Positions 18,326-26,761 of a stretch of 64,000 nucleotides of DNA are shown here, piece by piece. The notes under the pieces were generated by a model. That model did not search any database. It was not told the origin of the DNA and saw only the letters and a list, made by a program, of their open reading frames with translations. This DNA comes from Candidatus Obscuribacterales bacterium (GTDB taxonomy: Bacteria; Cyanobacteriota; Vampirovibrionia; Obscuribacterales; Obscuribacteraceae). Both the position numbers and the translations under genes were made by a program. Where the stretch lies: positions 62,001 to 126,000 of the forward strand of contig JAIELX010000025.1 of NCBI GenBank assembly GCA_019752635.1, written 5' to 3'. Position 1 is the stretch's first letter. Each line of letters starts with the position of its first letter.

Positions 18326-18416
18326 TGAATTACTTTATCCTTATATTCCTGGTCTTATCTCCACAAAATCAATGGTGCCCGATCCCTGAAACCTTGCTAG
18401 CGTCTTTCTGTTCGCG

Positions 18417-19649
18417 TTAGCCGCATCGTCGTCCGTAGCATGGAGAGCAACCCGGCACGCAGTATTGTGGTTGTCCGTTTATGGAACATCCGTTCGGACC
18501 GCATTGTGGTTGCGGACCACAACCGTTCGGACCGCAGCGCGGTTGCTGCCTGCGTCTTTGAAGCTCTTCTTGCTGACGTCGCCATGCAAGTTGTTCTTGC
18601 GTCGGCTCGTCCATCTGTCCAGTCTTTTCTTTGATTTCACCACTGGTGGTGTCAATCATCACGGACTGCGGTCCGGTGCCGTCCGTAAAATCAACTCGGC
18701 GCAGATTCGCGCTCTGCCCGCCGCCCGGAACTACTTGTTCGTTTCCGTGCCGCCAGTTTTCGCCATCATAATATTTGACGTCTTCTGGCTGACCCTCTGT
18801 GCGAGTTATGAGTTTCTGTTCTCTCCAGGAGGCATGCATCACCGATTGGTCACTGTGCTGCACTGTCAGGGAGTCGGTGCTCCTATCGCGTACAACCGAG
18901 CGCGGCCATGGCTTGTTGGCGCCGGCCGGCTGCTGCTCGTCTGCTTTGAAATTGATTTGAACCTGACCGGAGGGAAGCGCGACAGCGTCACCGTGCCGCC
19001 ACTGATAGCCGTCCCAGTAATCTTTGTCTTGCACTTGGCCATCTGCGCCGACTTTCGTTCGCGAGTAGTCGTTGTAGTTGCGCACGTCCATGGTTCCATC
19101 GGGCTTACGCGTCACATAGATGTTCAGCTCTGTGTTGCGGCAATCATATTGGATATCACCGCCGGCTTCCTTCTGCGTTATGTTGCCGATGATCTTTCCG
19201 TCTTGCACAGCCAGAGGGAATCTTAAAGCATTTGCCTGTGCAAACTGCGCCAGGTCTTGCGGGTTCAGCGGCTGTTCGCCACGAAATGCTTGCCACTCTT
19301 TAGGCCCGGTACGGCGCATGCTCGTTCCGTCGCCAAAGTTAATTGCTGTTACTTCGCCATTGGCGTCACGCACGGTGTCGAAAGTGTTTCTGTCCGAAGT
19401 GCGCTCAGGTGCCGGCGGTCCTACTCGGTCACCACCCTGGTGGTATTCGTAACCGCTACCAGACGGCGTCGGACGATCGCCCGTGCGTTCGGTCGGATTG
19501 GTCGATCCGCCCTGGTGAAAGTCGTATGCTCCGCCCGGGATAGTTTCGCTGACATACTCGTCCCGAAACGCATTCGTTGCAGCCGGACCAGTCGCAGGGT
19601 CGTTCACACGGTCTACTGGGCGAAGGTTTTCGTTTTCTGATGTGGTCAA
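18417..19649 (-). CDS. YD-rich hypothetical protein, copy A of a tandem pair, Cys-rich tail
   Basis: A 410-residue paralogue of the next gene, with the same domain order (RPVDRVND, YDFHQGG/YEYHQGG, GDGTSMRRTGPKEWQ, YNDYSRTKVGADG, VKYYDGENWRHG). The last 45 residues differ: RCGPNGCGPQPQCGPNGC followed by CVPGCSPCYGRRCG, about eight cysteines spaced like a metal- or disulfide-binding tail. The start is TTG at 19649, supported by GCGAGG eight bases upstream; the open frame continues 84 codons further without a site. Function unknown. Confidence 0.78.
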   Translation of the reverse strand: MTTSENENLRPVDRVNDPATGPAATNAFRDEYVSETIPGGAYDFHQGGSTNPTERTGDRPTPSGSGYEYHQGGDRVGPPAPERTSDRNTFDTVRDANGEVTAINFGDGTSMRRTGPKEWQAFRGEQPLNPQDLAQFAQANALRFPLAVQDGKIIGNITQKEAGGDIQYDCRNTELNIYVTRKPDGTMDVRNYNDYSRTKVGADGQVQDKDYWDGYQWRHGDAVALPSGQVQINFKADEQQPAGANKPWPRSVVRDRSTDSLTVQHSDQSVMHASWREQKLITRTEGQPEDVKYYDGENWRHGNEQVVPGGGQSANLRRVDFTDGTGPQSVMIDTTSGEIKEKTGQMDEPTQEQLAWRRQQEELQRRRQQPRCGPNGCGPQPQCGPNGCSINGQPQYCVPGCSPCYGRRCG

Positions 19650-19781
19650 GATGCGTACCTCGCGGGATAGCCGGATACTAAATTCAGTTTGTGGAATATT
19701 TGTGAAATATATCCCGTAATGCCCGCCGTTTGGACGTTTAATGGGGGCAATTCTTCGTATTTCCCGCATGAGAATTTTGCC

Positions 19782-20063
19782 ATGAACTCGATTGAGACCG
19801 AAATTGAGCTGGCTGTCAGCAAAATGAAGACCAAAGACGACTTTTGTCACTTCCTGGAACTGTTGCTTCAAGACTACGATTCGAATCTCGAATTCTGGCA
19901 AAACCAGGATTTGCGTTCTTTCCTCGTCGGACTCCAGGGTTACGCCGAGGGGGAAGGTGGCTACATGGTTGCTTCCGAGGGTGGAAAAGCTCGGGCAGAT
20001 TCTGAAAAGGTTTATTGGGCAACCTTCGCGGACATGATCGCCGCCGCACGAGCGTTTGCCTGA
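19782..20063 (+). CDS. DUF7660-like small acidic protein
   Basis: 93 residues. The pattern FLELLLQDYDSNLEFWQNQD, DLRSFLVGLQGYAEG and the closing VYWATFADMIAAARAF resembles the small DUF7660 family, often found as stand-alone cytoplasmic proteins of unknown role. The ATG at 19782 lacks a strong ribosome site. It is divergent from the YD-rich gene across 132 bp. Confidence 0.68.
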   Translation: MNSIETEIELAVSKMKTKDDFCHFLELLLQDYDSNLEFWQNQDLRSFLVGLQGYAEGEGGYMVASEGGKARADSEKVYWATFADMIAAARAFA

Positions 20064-20191
20064 TTACAGCAGTTTAGCTATCGGTCTAGTTGTCGAACTT
20101 CTCTTGAGGCGAACTGGCAGGCACCCATCGACGTTAGGTAGCATGCGGGCGAGGTGTCTGCTGCTAGCCCGCGTGCAGTTCTTCGTGATGG

Positions 20192-20920
20192 CTAGCTCAT
20201 TCGCTCACAGACGAGCAGATGGTAGAGCGGAATGGAGAACGGTTCGTCCGCATGATTCTCGATCAGATAACGATTCAACTCTTTCGCTGCTTGTGGTGCC
20301 AGCGCAAGCGTGATGTATTGTCCAACCCATATTGCAACACTTGAATGACCGATGACGTGGCCGCGAAAACCAAGCTGCTGCATGGTGTTTAGCACCTGCT
20401 CCGTGTTTGGCAGTTCCCACTCCACGTGCTCCTTTATGAGCGAGTTGTTGGTCTGTCGATAGACCAGTTCCTGCGCATTTTTTGATTCGCTGCATGGATA
20501 ATTCAGAACAATAAATCGGCTCGACATTCTTGCCAGTTCGCCTAAAGCCGCTTGTCGGTCTCTTGGGGGAATGTGCTCCAGGACATCGATTGCGGTCACG
20601 AGCTCGTAGGATTTGTCCGCGGCGGGCGCTTGCAATATTGATGCGCCTGTTGTCGCCTGGTCAATGAGATCGACGTTGAACTCAGGCAAGAACAGGGCGA
20701 GGGCACCATCGTATCCTCCAACATCCAGCAATCGTTTTTCGCTTAGTGCAAGCGCCTTACTCGCTTCCGCTGCTGCATTCAGTCGGACATAGCGGTCCCA
20801 CGAAAGGCTTTTGGCGTCTGCCTGCTCGGTAGTGTGAACAGAGTAGATTCCCTCCTGTAGTGTAGGAAGCAACTCGACACCGTCATTCTTTCTGATCGGA
20901 ACCGGATTGGACATCGACAT
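20192..20920 (-). CDS. Class I SAM-dependent methyltransferase
   Basis: 242 residues with a Rossmann methyltransferase core: motif I LLDVGGYDGALALFLP (about 64-79), acidic residue in VDLIDQA, and post-motif AIDVLEHIPPRDRQAA (Methyltransf_11/23 type). The C-terminal third contains EHVEWELPNTEQVLNTM and a hydrophobic IPLYHLLVCE end. The methyl acceptor is unknown. It stands alone between convergent and divergent neighbours. Confidence 0.85.
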   Translation of the reverse strand: MSMSNPVPIRKNDGVELLPTLQEGIYSVHTTEQADAKSLSWDRYVRLNAAAEASKALALSEKRLLDVGGYDGALALFLPEFNVDLIDQATTGASILQAPAADKSYELVTAIDVLEHIPPRDRQAALGELARMSSRFIVLNYPCSESKNAQELVYRQTNNSLIKEHVEWELPNTEQVLNTMQQLGFRGHVIGHSSVAIWVGQYITLALAPQAAKELNRYLIENHADEPFSIPLYHLLVCERMS

Positions 20921-21020
20921 TTCCTGCGTGACCGGTGCTCAATGTATCACATCGCTCACTTAACGAATCCCTTGGAACATGCTAGAACGAACTTGTGCGG
21001 AAGTGCGATGCGGAGCAAAG

Positions 21021-21566
21021 ATGGCCAGGACGATTATTGGAGTGATGGGCGCCGGGGATAATGCCACTGCCGCCGATATCGAACGTGCGGCAGAGTTAGG
21101 CGAGCTCATCGCCCGACGCGGCTGGACATTGCTGACTGGCGGACGAAATGCAGGAGTGATGCAAGCTGCATCGAAATCAGCTAAGGAATCAGGCGGACTG
21201 GTGATTGGTATTCTTCCTGGCAACAGCACGGATGGGATGTCCGAGTTTGTGGATATTCCAATAATCACTGGGATGGGAAGTGCAAGAAACAACATCAACG
21301 TTCTGTCGAGCAAAGTTGTGATTGCCTGCGGTATTGGTGCGGGCACGGCTTCGGAGATCGGATTGGCGTTGAAAGCCAAGCGGCCGGTCGTGCTGCTTGG
21401 TTATAGTCGCGAAGCCTCCGAATTCTTTGTCTCTTTGAACTCTGAGTTGGTCACCGTTGTGTCCTCCGCGGTAGATGCGATAGAGGCGGTTTTGTCGATT
21501 CTAGAGAAAGAAATCGCAGGTGAATGGAAGCGACCAACCCGACCGGCAAGTTCGAAAACTGATTAG
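21021..21566 (+). CDS. TIGR00725/LOG-like nucleotide-binding protein
   Basis: 181 residues with the SLOG Rossmann fold. GVMGAGDNA forms the first loop, LTGGRNAGVMQAASKSAKES is the conserved GG-x-GVM box, and IGILPGNS and GAGTASEIGLALKAKRPVVL follow. The family is related to lysine-decarboxylase-like cytokinin-activating proteins, but the PGGxGTxxE box is replaced by GIGAGTASE, as in TIGR00725. The start is ATG 21021 with GCGGAG upstream. Monocistronic. Confidence 0.87.
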   Translation: MARTIIGVMGAGDNATAADIERAAELGELIARRGWTLLTGGRNAGVMQAASKSAKESGGLVIGILPGNSTDGMSEFVDIPIITGMGSARNNINVLSSKVVIACGIGAGTASEIGLALKAKRPVVLLGYSREASEFFVSLNSELVTVVSSAVDAIEAVLSILEKEIAGEWKRPTRPASSKTD

Positions 21567-21818
21567 TTTGACTCAGTGTTGTTGTCAGTCGGTTAATTGT
21601 TTCTAGGCTTCGGTCCGGGAATTGCTCCGTAGATAAGTCATGACGGAAGTTTTCAGCACTCAGCATCGGGGTGAAGGCGCTTCGATGACACCCTACAGAC
21701 GATGTAGGGGCGTGTACGCTAGGGGCATGTCGTGGACCCGTAACGCGTCCCCCTTGGGAATCTCTTGTTGGAACGCGGTCGTGCCACAGTTGTCACATCG
21801 CCTCTAAGGATTGAAGCC

Positions 21819-24800
21819 ATGAAAACGCGCCTAGTCACGACCGGTCTCGCATTGGCGAGTTCGCTGACAGTGCTGACATATTCGGTATCTTTCGCAAACC
21901 CTGGAAATGGAAACGGGCCCGTTGGCAATCCCGGCAACGGATTCGGTAATGGCAACGGCAACGGATTCGGGAACGGTAATGGCAATGGAAACGGCCTCGG
22001 CAACGGCGGAACTCCGCCTGGTCAAGCAGGTAGTCTGCCGACAGTCCCAACCGGTCCTGTCGGTGGTGGTGGCGGTGGTGGTGCGGCGGCCGCAGCAGTC
22101 GCCGCTGTGACCGGGAACATTGGCTCCAGCATCAGCAACAGTGTTATCAACTCCGTGATTGGCAACATAGGCTCCGTTAACGGCAATGGTCACGGTCTCG
22201 GAAACCCTGGCGGCGGCGGTCTCGGCGGTGGCAGCGGACTCTCGAACGGTCTTGCCGGCATCATGAATAACAGCGTTTCGAACACATTGTCGAATACGCT
22301 TTCCGGCACCATCGCCGGTGCCATAGGAGGCGGTGCTGGTAATGGTCTTGCCGGATTGATGGGCGGCGGTTTGCCGAACGCCGGTCTAAGCAACATTATT
22401 AGCAATATCACGGGCGCGAACATCGGAAACGGTTTGCCCGGTGTCGGTGCTGGTAATGGTGCTTCGTCCTTGCCCTCTTCTGTCAACAACCTCAGCTCAC
22501 TAATCAATCAAGTTATCGGCGGAACCAGCGGCTCCAATGGCAATGGTCATAACAACCCGAGCGTTCCAGGCTTAGGGCATGGTTACGACGCGGGTCCGGG
22601 CATGGGACCTGGTGTCGGTAACGGATATGGTCATAATGGCCTCAATCTGATCGGCGGCACTACAGGTGGTGGCGCGGGGGCAACGGGTGGAACGACCGGA
22701 GGAACTTCGAGCGGACTTACCGGATCTAATGGAATTGGACATAACAACCCGAGCGTTCCAGGCGTAGGACATGGTTACGACGCGGGCCCGGGCATGGGAC
22801 CCGGTGTTGGAAACGGATATGGTCATAATGGATTGAATCTCGCAAGTGGTACTACCGGAGGCACGACTGGTGGCGCGACCGGCGGGACGACTACTGGTGG
22901 CACGACCGGCGGGACGACCGGAGCCACTGGCAACGGGCATAACAATCCCAGCGTTCCTGGCGTCGGCCATGGATATGATGCGGGCCCTGGCATGGGACCC
23001 GGGCAAGGCAATGGTTACGGGCACAATGGGATGAATCCCAATGCGGGAACAACCGGCGGAACAACCGGCGGGACAACCGGCGGAACAACCGGCGGAACAA
23101 CCGGCGGGACAACCGGCGGAACGACCGGCGGAACAACCGGCGGGACAACCGGCGGGACGACCGGCGGGACAACCGGCGGAACGACCGGCGGAACAACCGG
23201 CGGGACAGCCGGCGGAACAACCGGCGGGACCACCGGCGGGACCACTGGCGGTACAACCGGTGGAACAACCGGCGGAACGACTGGTGGTCCAACTGGCGGG
23301 ACGACCGGCGGGACAACCGGAGGGCCGGCCGGTGGAACGACTGGCGGTACAACCGGTGGAACTACCGGCGGAACGACTGGTGGTCCAACAAGTCTCCTTT
23401 CGGAACCCGAGAATGTGATTACAGCTGAACTGCCGCTCGTGTTGCCGTTCCAATTGAAACTGCCCTCGGCAGCGCCGCAGGCCGTGGCTACGGATTTGAC
23501 CAGAGTTCGTCATACCTATTTGCCATATGACATGAGCCTGCGCTTGATCCGGCTAGACGACTCATTGGCGAGCTCGGGAACTCCTTGGGTTGTCTCTACA
23601 TTTAGACCGCAACCCTATGCGTTCGCCAATGACGCCAGCTCCATCATTCTGGCTTCGGCCGGTGCAATATTTGCCGTCACCGGTGATCATGAAGTGACCA
23701 TCAAGTCTGGCAGTCTCGTAATTGCGGCCGGACAAAGCCAGATTACGATCCGTACTCCGCTTGGTTCCATATATGTAGCTCCCGGAAGCTCGGTAGCCGT
23801 GGATCAGGATCACTTCGGCACGGTACGCGTTGCCAGCCTTGAAGGAGCGGCTCCAAGCTTTGATGTTCGATACAAAGGCACTCGCTCGGAGTTAGCTGTT
23901 GCGCCGAATCAAGAGTTGGTGATCTCCAAAAATCAGATAGCCTCGGCAGGTGTTTCCGATTTTGTGCCGTTGCTGGATAAGACCGCGGGTACAAACGCTT
24001 CCGGGCTCCTCATGTCAAACAGACCCATGAATCTGTCGAATGCCAACTACGGGGAACCGATTGCTTGTTGCGAGGAAAGTGCACTCACGCCTGCGATGAG
24101 GTCGAGACTCGCTAGTTTGCGACAGGAGCTTGCGGACAACGGACAGAAGATTCCGCCGTCTTGCTCTTCGCCGTGGGGCGCCGGCGCAGGAATGGCCATG
24201 ACCGCTATGCCCATTGCGCACGTTCAGTCTCCTGTGACACCTGGCGACGTGCGGATTCCAAAGGTTCCCCAAACAGTTGTACTAGGCTCTTGTCGCGTAA
24301 CCAAAATGCCTGGCGCATTGGTAACCGAGAGCAACGGACGCGTCCATGTTGAGTCTGGTGAAGTTCTTGTTGATGCGTTGCGCGACACCGATATTGTGGT
24401 TGGCAATTACAAAATTGATGTTCGAAGGGGCGCAATATTGCTGGTTTCAGCAAACAGTCGGTTGATAAAATTGTCGAACCTCTGCGAAAATTCGAAGAAT
24501 TCAGTGGAAGTAACTGCACGTCAGCGAACCGTTGGTATCGCAGCTGGACAGCAAATCATGATTGGTGCACCCGGACACGAACTTAGCGGTGCAATGTCCT
24601 CGGACGGAGTAGCTCGTCGCCGAATTCAAATGCTTGAAGTCCAGGGTGCGCAAGCTGCAATCGCTGAATTCTCAGTGGTGTCCTTGTTCCATCAGGACAA
24701 GTGTCTCAAGCATTTGTTCGCGAGCACTCAGCGAGAAGACCGTGCATCAGCAGAGCGCATTCTCAAGATGGGCGCTTGTCTGCTACATGTAACTGCCGCG

Positions 24801-24851
24801 CGAGGCGCATACCAAAAGGTTGCTTCCAGCGCTCATAGTTCGGACATGTAA
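21819..24851 (+). CDS. Secreted Gly-rich repeat protein with FecR-like domains
   Basis: 1010 residues. Residues 1-26 are a signal peptide ending VSFA. Next come NGNG repeats, a Gly/Ala/Ile/Ser segment, three copies of a ~36-residue unit (GHNNPSVPGVGHGYDAGPGM and GPGVGNGYGHNG), then about 29 tandem TGGT units. The C-terminal ~480 residues hold two FecR-like beta domains (ASAGAIFAVTGDHEVTIKSG; RVHVESGEVLVDALRDTDIV). It is probably an exported surface or matrix protein. AAGGA precedes ATG 21819, and a terminator follows. The repeat array is GC-rich and prone to length change. Confidence 0.88.
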   Translation: MKTRLVTTGLALASSLTVLTYSVSFANPGNGNGPVGNPGNGFGNGNGNGFGNGNGNGNGLGNGGTPPGQAGSLPTVPTGPVGGGGGGGAAAAAVAAVTGNIGSSISNSVINSVIGNIGSVNGNGHGLGNPGGGGLGGGSGLSNGLAGIMNNSVSNTLSNTLSGTIAGAIGGGAGNGLAGLMGGGLPNAGLSNIISNITGANIGNGLPGVGAGNGASSLPSSVNNLSSLINQVIGGTSGSNGNGHNNPSVPGLGHGYDAGPGMGPGVGNGYGHNGLNLIGGTTGGGAGATGGTTGGTSSGLTGSNGIGHNNPSVPGVGHGYDAGPGMGPGVGNGYGHNGLNLASGTTGGTTGGATGGTTTGGTTGGTTGATGNGHNNPSVPGVGHGYDAGPGMGPGQGNGYGHNGMNPNAGTTGGTTGGTTGGTTGGTTGGTTGGTTGGTTGGTTGGTTGGTTGGTTGGTTGGTAGGTTGGTTGGTTGGTTGGTTGGTTGGPTGGTTGGTTGGPAGGTTGGTTGGTTGGTTGGPTSLLSEPENVITAELPLVLPFQLKLPSAAPQAVATDLTRVRHTYLPYDMSLRLIRLDDSLASSGTPWVVSTFRPQPYAFANDASSIILASAGAIFAVTGDHEVTIKSGSLVIAAGQSQITIRTPLGSIYVAPGSSVAVDQDHFGTVRVASLEGAAPSFDVRYKGTRSELAVAPNQELVISKNQIASAGVSDFVPLLDKTAGTNASGLLMSNRPMNLSNANYGEPIACCEESALTPAMRSRLASLRQELADNGQKIPPSCSSPWGAGAGMAMTAMPIAHVQSPVTPGDVRIPKVPQTVVLGSCRVTKMPGALVTESNGRVHVESGEVLVDALRDTDIVVGNYKIDVRRGAILLVSANSRLIKLSNLCENSKNSVEVTARQRTVGIAAGQQIMIGAPGHELSGAMSSDGVARRRIQMLEVQGAQAAIAEFSVVSLFHQDKCLKHLFASTQREDRASAERILKMGACLLHVTAARGAYQKVASSAHSSDM
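22539..23037 (+). repeat. Three ~108-bp imperfect coding repeats
   Basis: Copies begin near 22539, 22731 and 22930. Each encodes GHNNPSVPG-GHGYDAGPGMGPG-GNGYGHNG with a few substitutions, separated by variable Thr/Gly spacers. Confidence 0.85.
23044..23389 (+). repeat. 12-bp tandem repeat array (TGGT units)
   Basis: About 29 imperfect head-to-tail copies of a 12-mer near ACCGGCGGAACA, each encoding Thr-Gly-Gly-Thr. Most variation is at third codon positions. The array is in frame within the Gly-rich protein and is a likely site of slippage. Confidence 0.9.
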
Positions 24852-24882
24852 TCGGCGATACTCGTCTTCGGTGTAAACCTGG

Positions 24883-24903
24883 AAGTCCGCTTTTGGCGGG
24901 CTT
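24883..24903 (+). terminator. Intrinsic terminator of the Gly-rich gene
   Basis: An 8-bp stem (AAGTCCGC / GCGGGCTT, one G-T pair) with a 5-nt loop, 32 bp after the stop and followed by CTTTGG. The T-run is short. Confidence 0.6.
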
Positions 24904-25118
24904 CTTTGGTATTGAATACTGCAGTTGCGTCAAGTCGTTCGCTGGAATTGGCTTGCAGTCGTAAAGCAATCCCTGAAGGTTGCTTGCGGCGTTTTTGTTC
25001 GCCTCCGGGCTCTTGTCAGTGTCATGGCTTTTCCCAAACTCCTCCACGATTTTGACACGCAAGGGTTGTAAAGTGGGTTCACTCAGACATACCAATCCGG
25101 GTTATTGGGGGATACTGG

Positions 25119-26573
25119 ATGCGCCGCAGCAGCTCAGTCTCTTTTTTACTAACTGCCGTCGCCGCAACGCTTTGTTCACAAGCCGCGCTGGCAAGAACGG
25201 TCTACACCTTAGACGGACGACAATGTTCGCGCCAGGAATATCATGGTGCTGAACTGGCGGAACAGGGTCATAAATTTATGGATGCCGGGCGCTTCAACGA
25301 AGCCGCCGATCGGTTGAGGAAGGCCGCGAGTCTGGCGCCTCGGCTTGGTTATGTCCAAAGCAATCTTGCCTTTGTGCTAGTGAAACTGGGTCGAGCGGAA
25401 GAAGCACTGCCATACCTTAAGAATGCAGTGAAGATCAACAAGGGCTCTGCTGATTCTGTTCGGGCATTGTCTTCTGCGTATGTATCTTGTGGAAAACTTG
25501 CCGATGCTGTTCAGTTGCTGGAAGACTTTCAACAACGTCGTCCCGGCGACGGCGCTTGCGCTGAAATGAAAACTTACTGCACTGAGTTGCGCAAAGAGCT
25601 TACTGCTCAAAGTAAGGCAGTTGTTGCTAATGGCGGCGCTGTTGAAAACTATCTAGCTTTTGCCACCGCAGAAGATGGTACCGTTCGTTGGCAATTCGAT
25701 CGACTTCCTCTCAAGGTATATGCAGCTCCTGGCACTGGCGTGGCGGGGTTTAAACCTGAGTTTGCTTCTGAAATGGAGCAAGCATTTCGTTCTTGGGAGG
25801 AGGTTTCCGACGGGCGCATTCGGTTTCGTACGGTGAGTTCGAGCACCGAAGCTGATATCACTCTGACGTGGACTGACAATGTGAAAGACCTTGACTCGCC
25901 TGATGAAGGCGGCGAGGCGCGCGTCAAATTCGGCACCAAAGGTATCGTCCATTCCGACATCTTTGTTTTGACTCACAACAACATAACCGGCCGCGAACAC
26001 ACTTCTAATCAAATTTACGGCGTGTGCCTTCACGAAATCGGTCACTCGCTGGGACTGCTGAATCACAGTCCTGATGCGCATGATGTGATGTTCTTCTCCG
26101 ATCGCAATGCAGACTTGCGCCCGCAGCTGACGATGCGCGATCGCAATACGATCAATTTGCTTTATCAAACGGCACAGGCTTATCTTCCGAAGCAAGGATC
26201 GACCGAAGCCTTCGTCCTTAACCGGTCCGAGTTGTTCAACTCCGCTGTTGACGACTATAACGGCGGACGTTTTGAAGATGCAATAAAAAAGTGCGAAGGT
26301 GTGATCAAGATTGACCCGACCTTTGCCAAGGCCACAAGACTGCTGGCTGATTCACTAGACAATCAGTGTGCGACCCTAATCGAGAAACGAGACTTTGAAC
26401 GCGCCGAAGTTTTCGGCAGGCGCGCTTATGACACTCGACGCGCTATGGGCTCCGGAGCGGATTTGGCCGACACTGTCTACAATTACGCCATAGTTCTGCG
26501 CGCGTTGCATAAAGACGAAGAGGCTCAACGAATCGAGGCTGAAGTTGCTAGCACGAAAATCAGCCAAAAGTAG
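25119..26573 (+). CDS. Secreted matrixin-type zinc metalloprotease flanked by TPRs
   Basis: 484 residues. Signal peptide 1-25 (ending AALA). Two or three TPRs (about 40-150) follow, then the protease domain with VRWQFDRLPLKVYAAPGTG, a FRSWEEVSDGRIRF matrixin segment, and the zinc site HEIGHSLGLLNHS (about 306-318) with Met-turn DVMFF. The third His is one position later than in HExxHxxGxxH, a variant seen in some bacterial matrixins. Another TPR pair closes the protein (about 370-470). It is probably periplasmic or secreted. The ATG at 25119 follows GGGGGA. Confidence 0.88.
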   Translation: MRRSSSVSFLLTAVAATLCSQAALARTVYTLDGRQCSRQEYHGAELAEQGHKFMDAGRFNEAADRLRKAASLAPRLGYVQSNLAFVLVKLGRAEEALPYLKNAVKINKGSADSVRALSSAYVSCGKLADAVQLLEDFQQRRPGDGACAEMKTYCTELRKELTAQSKAVVANGGAVENYLAFATAEDGTVRWQFDRLPLKVYAAPGTGVAGFKPEFASEMEQAFRSWEEVSDGRIRFRTVSSSTEADITLTWTDNVKDLDSPDEGGEARVKFGTKGIVHSDIFVLTHNNITGREHTSNQIYGVCLHEIGHSLGLLNHSPDAHDVMFFSDRNADLRPQLTMRDRNTINLLYQTAQAYLPKQGSTEAFVLNRSELFNSAVDDYNGGRFEDAIKKCEGVIKIDPTFAKATRLLADSLDNQCATLIEKRDFERAEVFGRRAYDTRRAMGSGADLADTVYNYAIVLRALHKDEEAQRIEAEVASTKISQK

Positions 26574-26761
26574 CTCCATTAATTGAATCAGCCGGCCACC
26601 CTCTCTGCTTGAGCTTCGCTTGGCCGACTTTAAACTCATTAGAATCTTTTCTCCGATTCTATATATAGCAGGCAATCGGGATCGTTTAATATTGCCAAGT
26701 TGGCTGGTTACATGGTTCCGGGGCGAACCGTGGCAACCGACGTTCATTCCGGGAAGAGCTT

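Noticed and set aside
22572..23513. Long antisense open frames across the Gly-rich repeat region
   Set aside because: They arise from the lack of stop codons in the 12-bp repeat read backwards; extreme composition and no ribosome sites.
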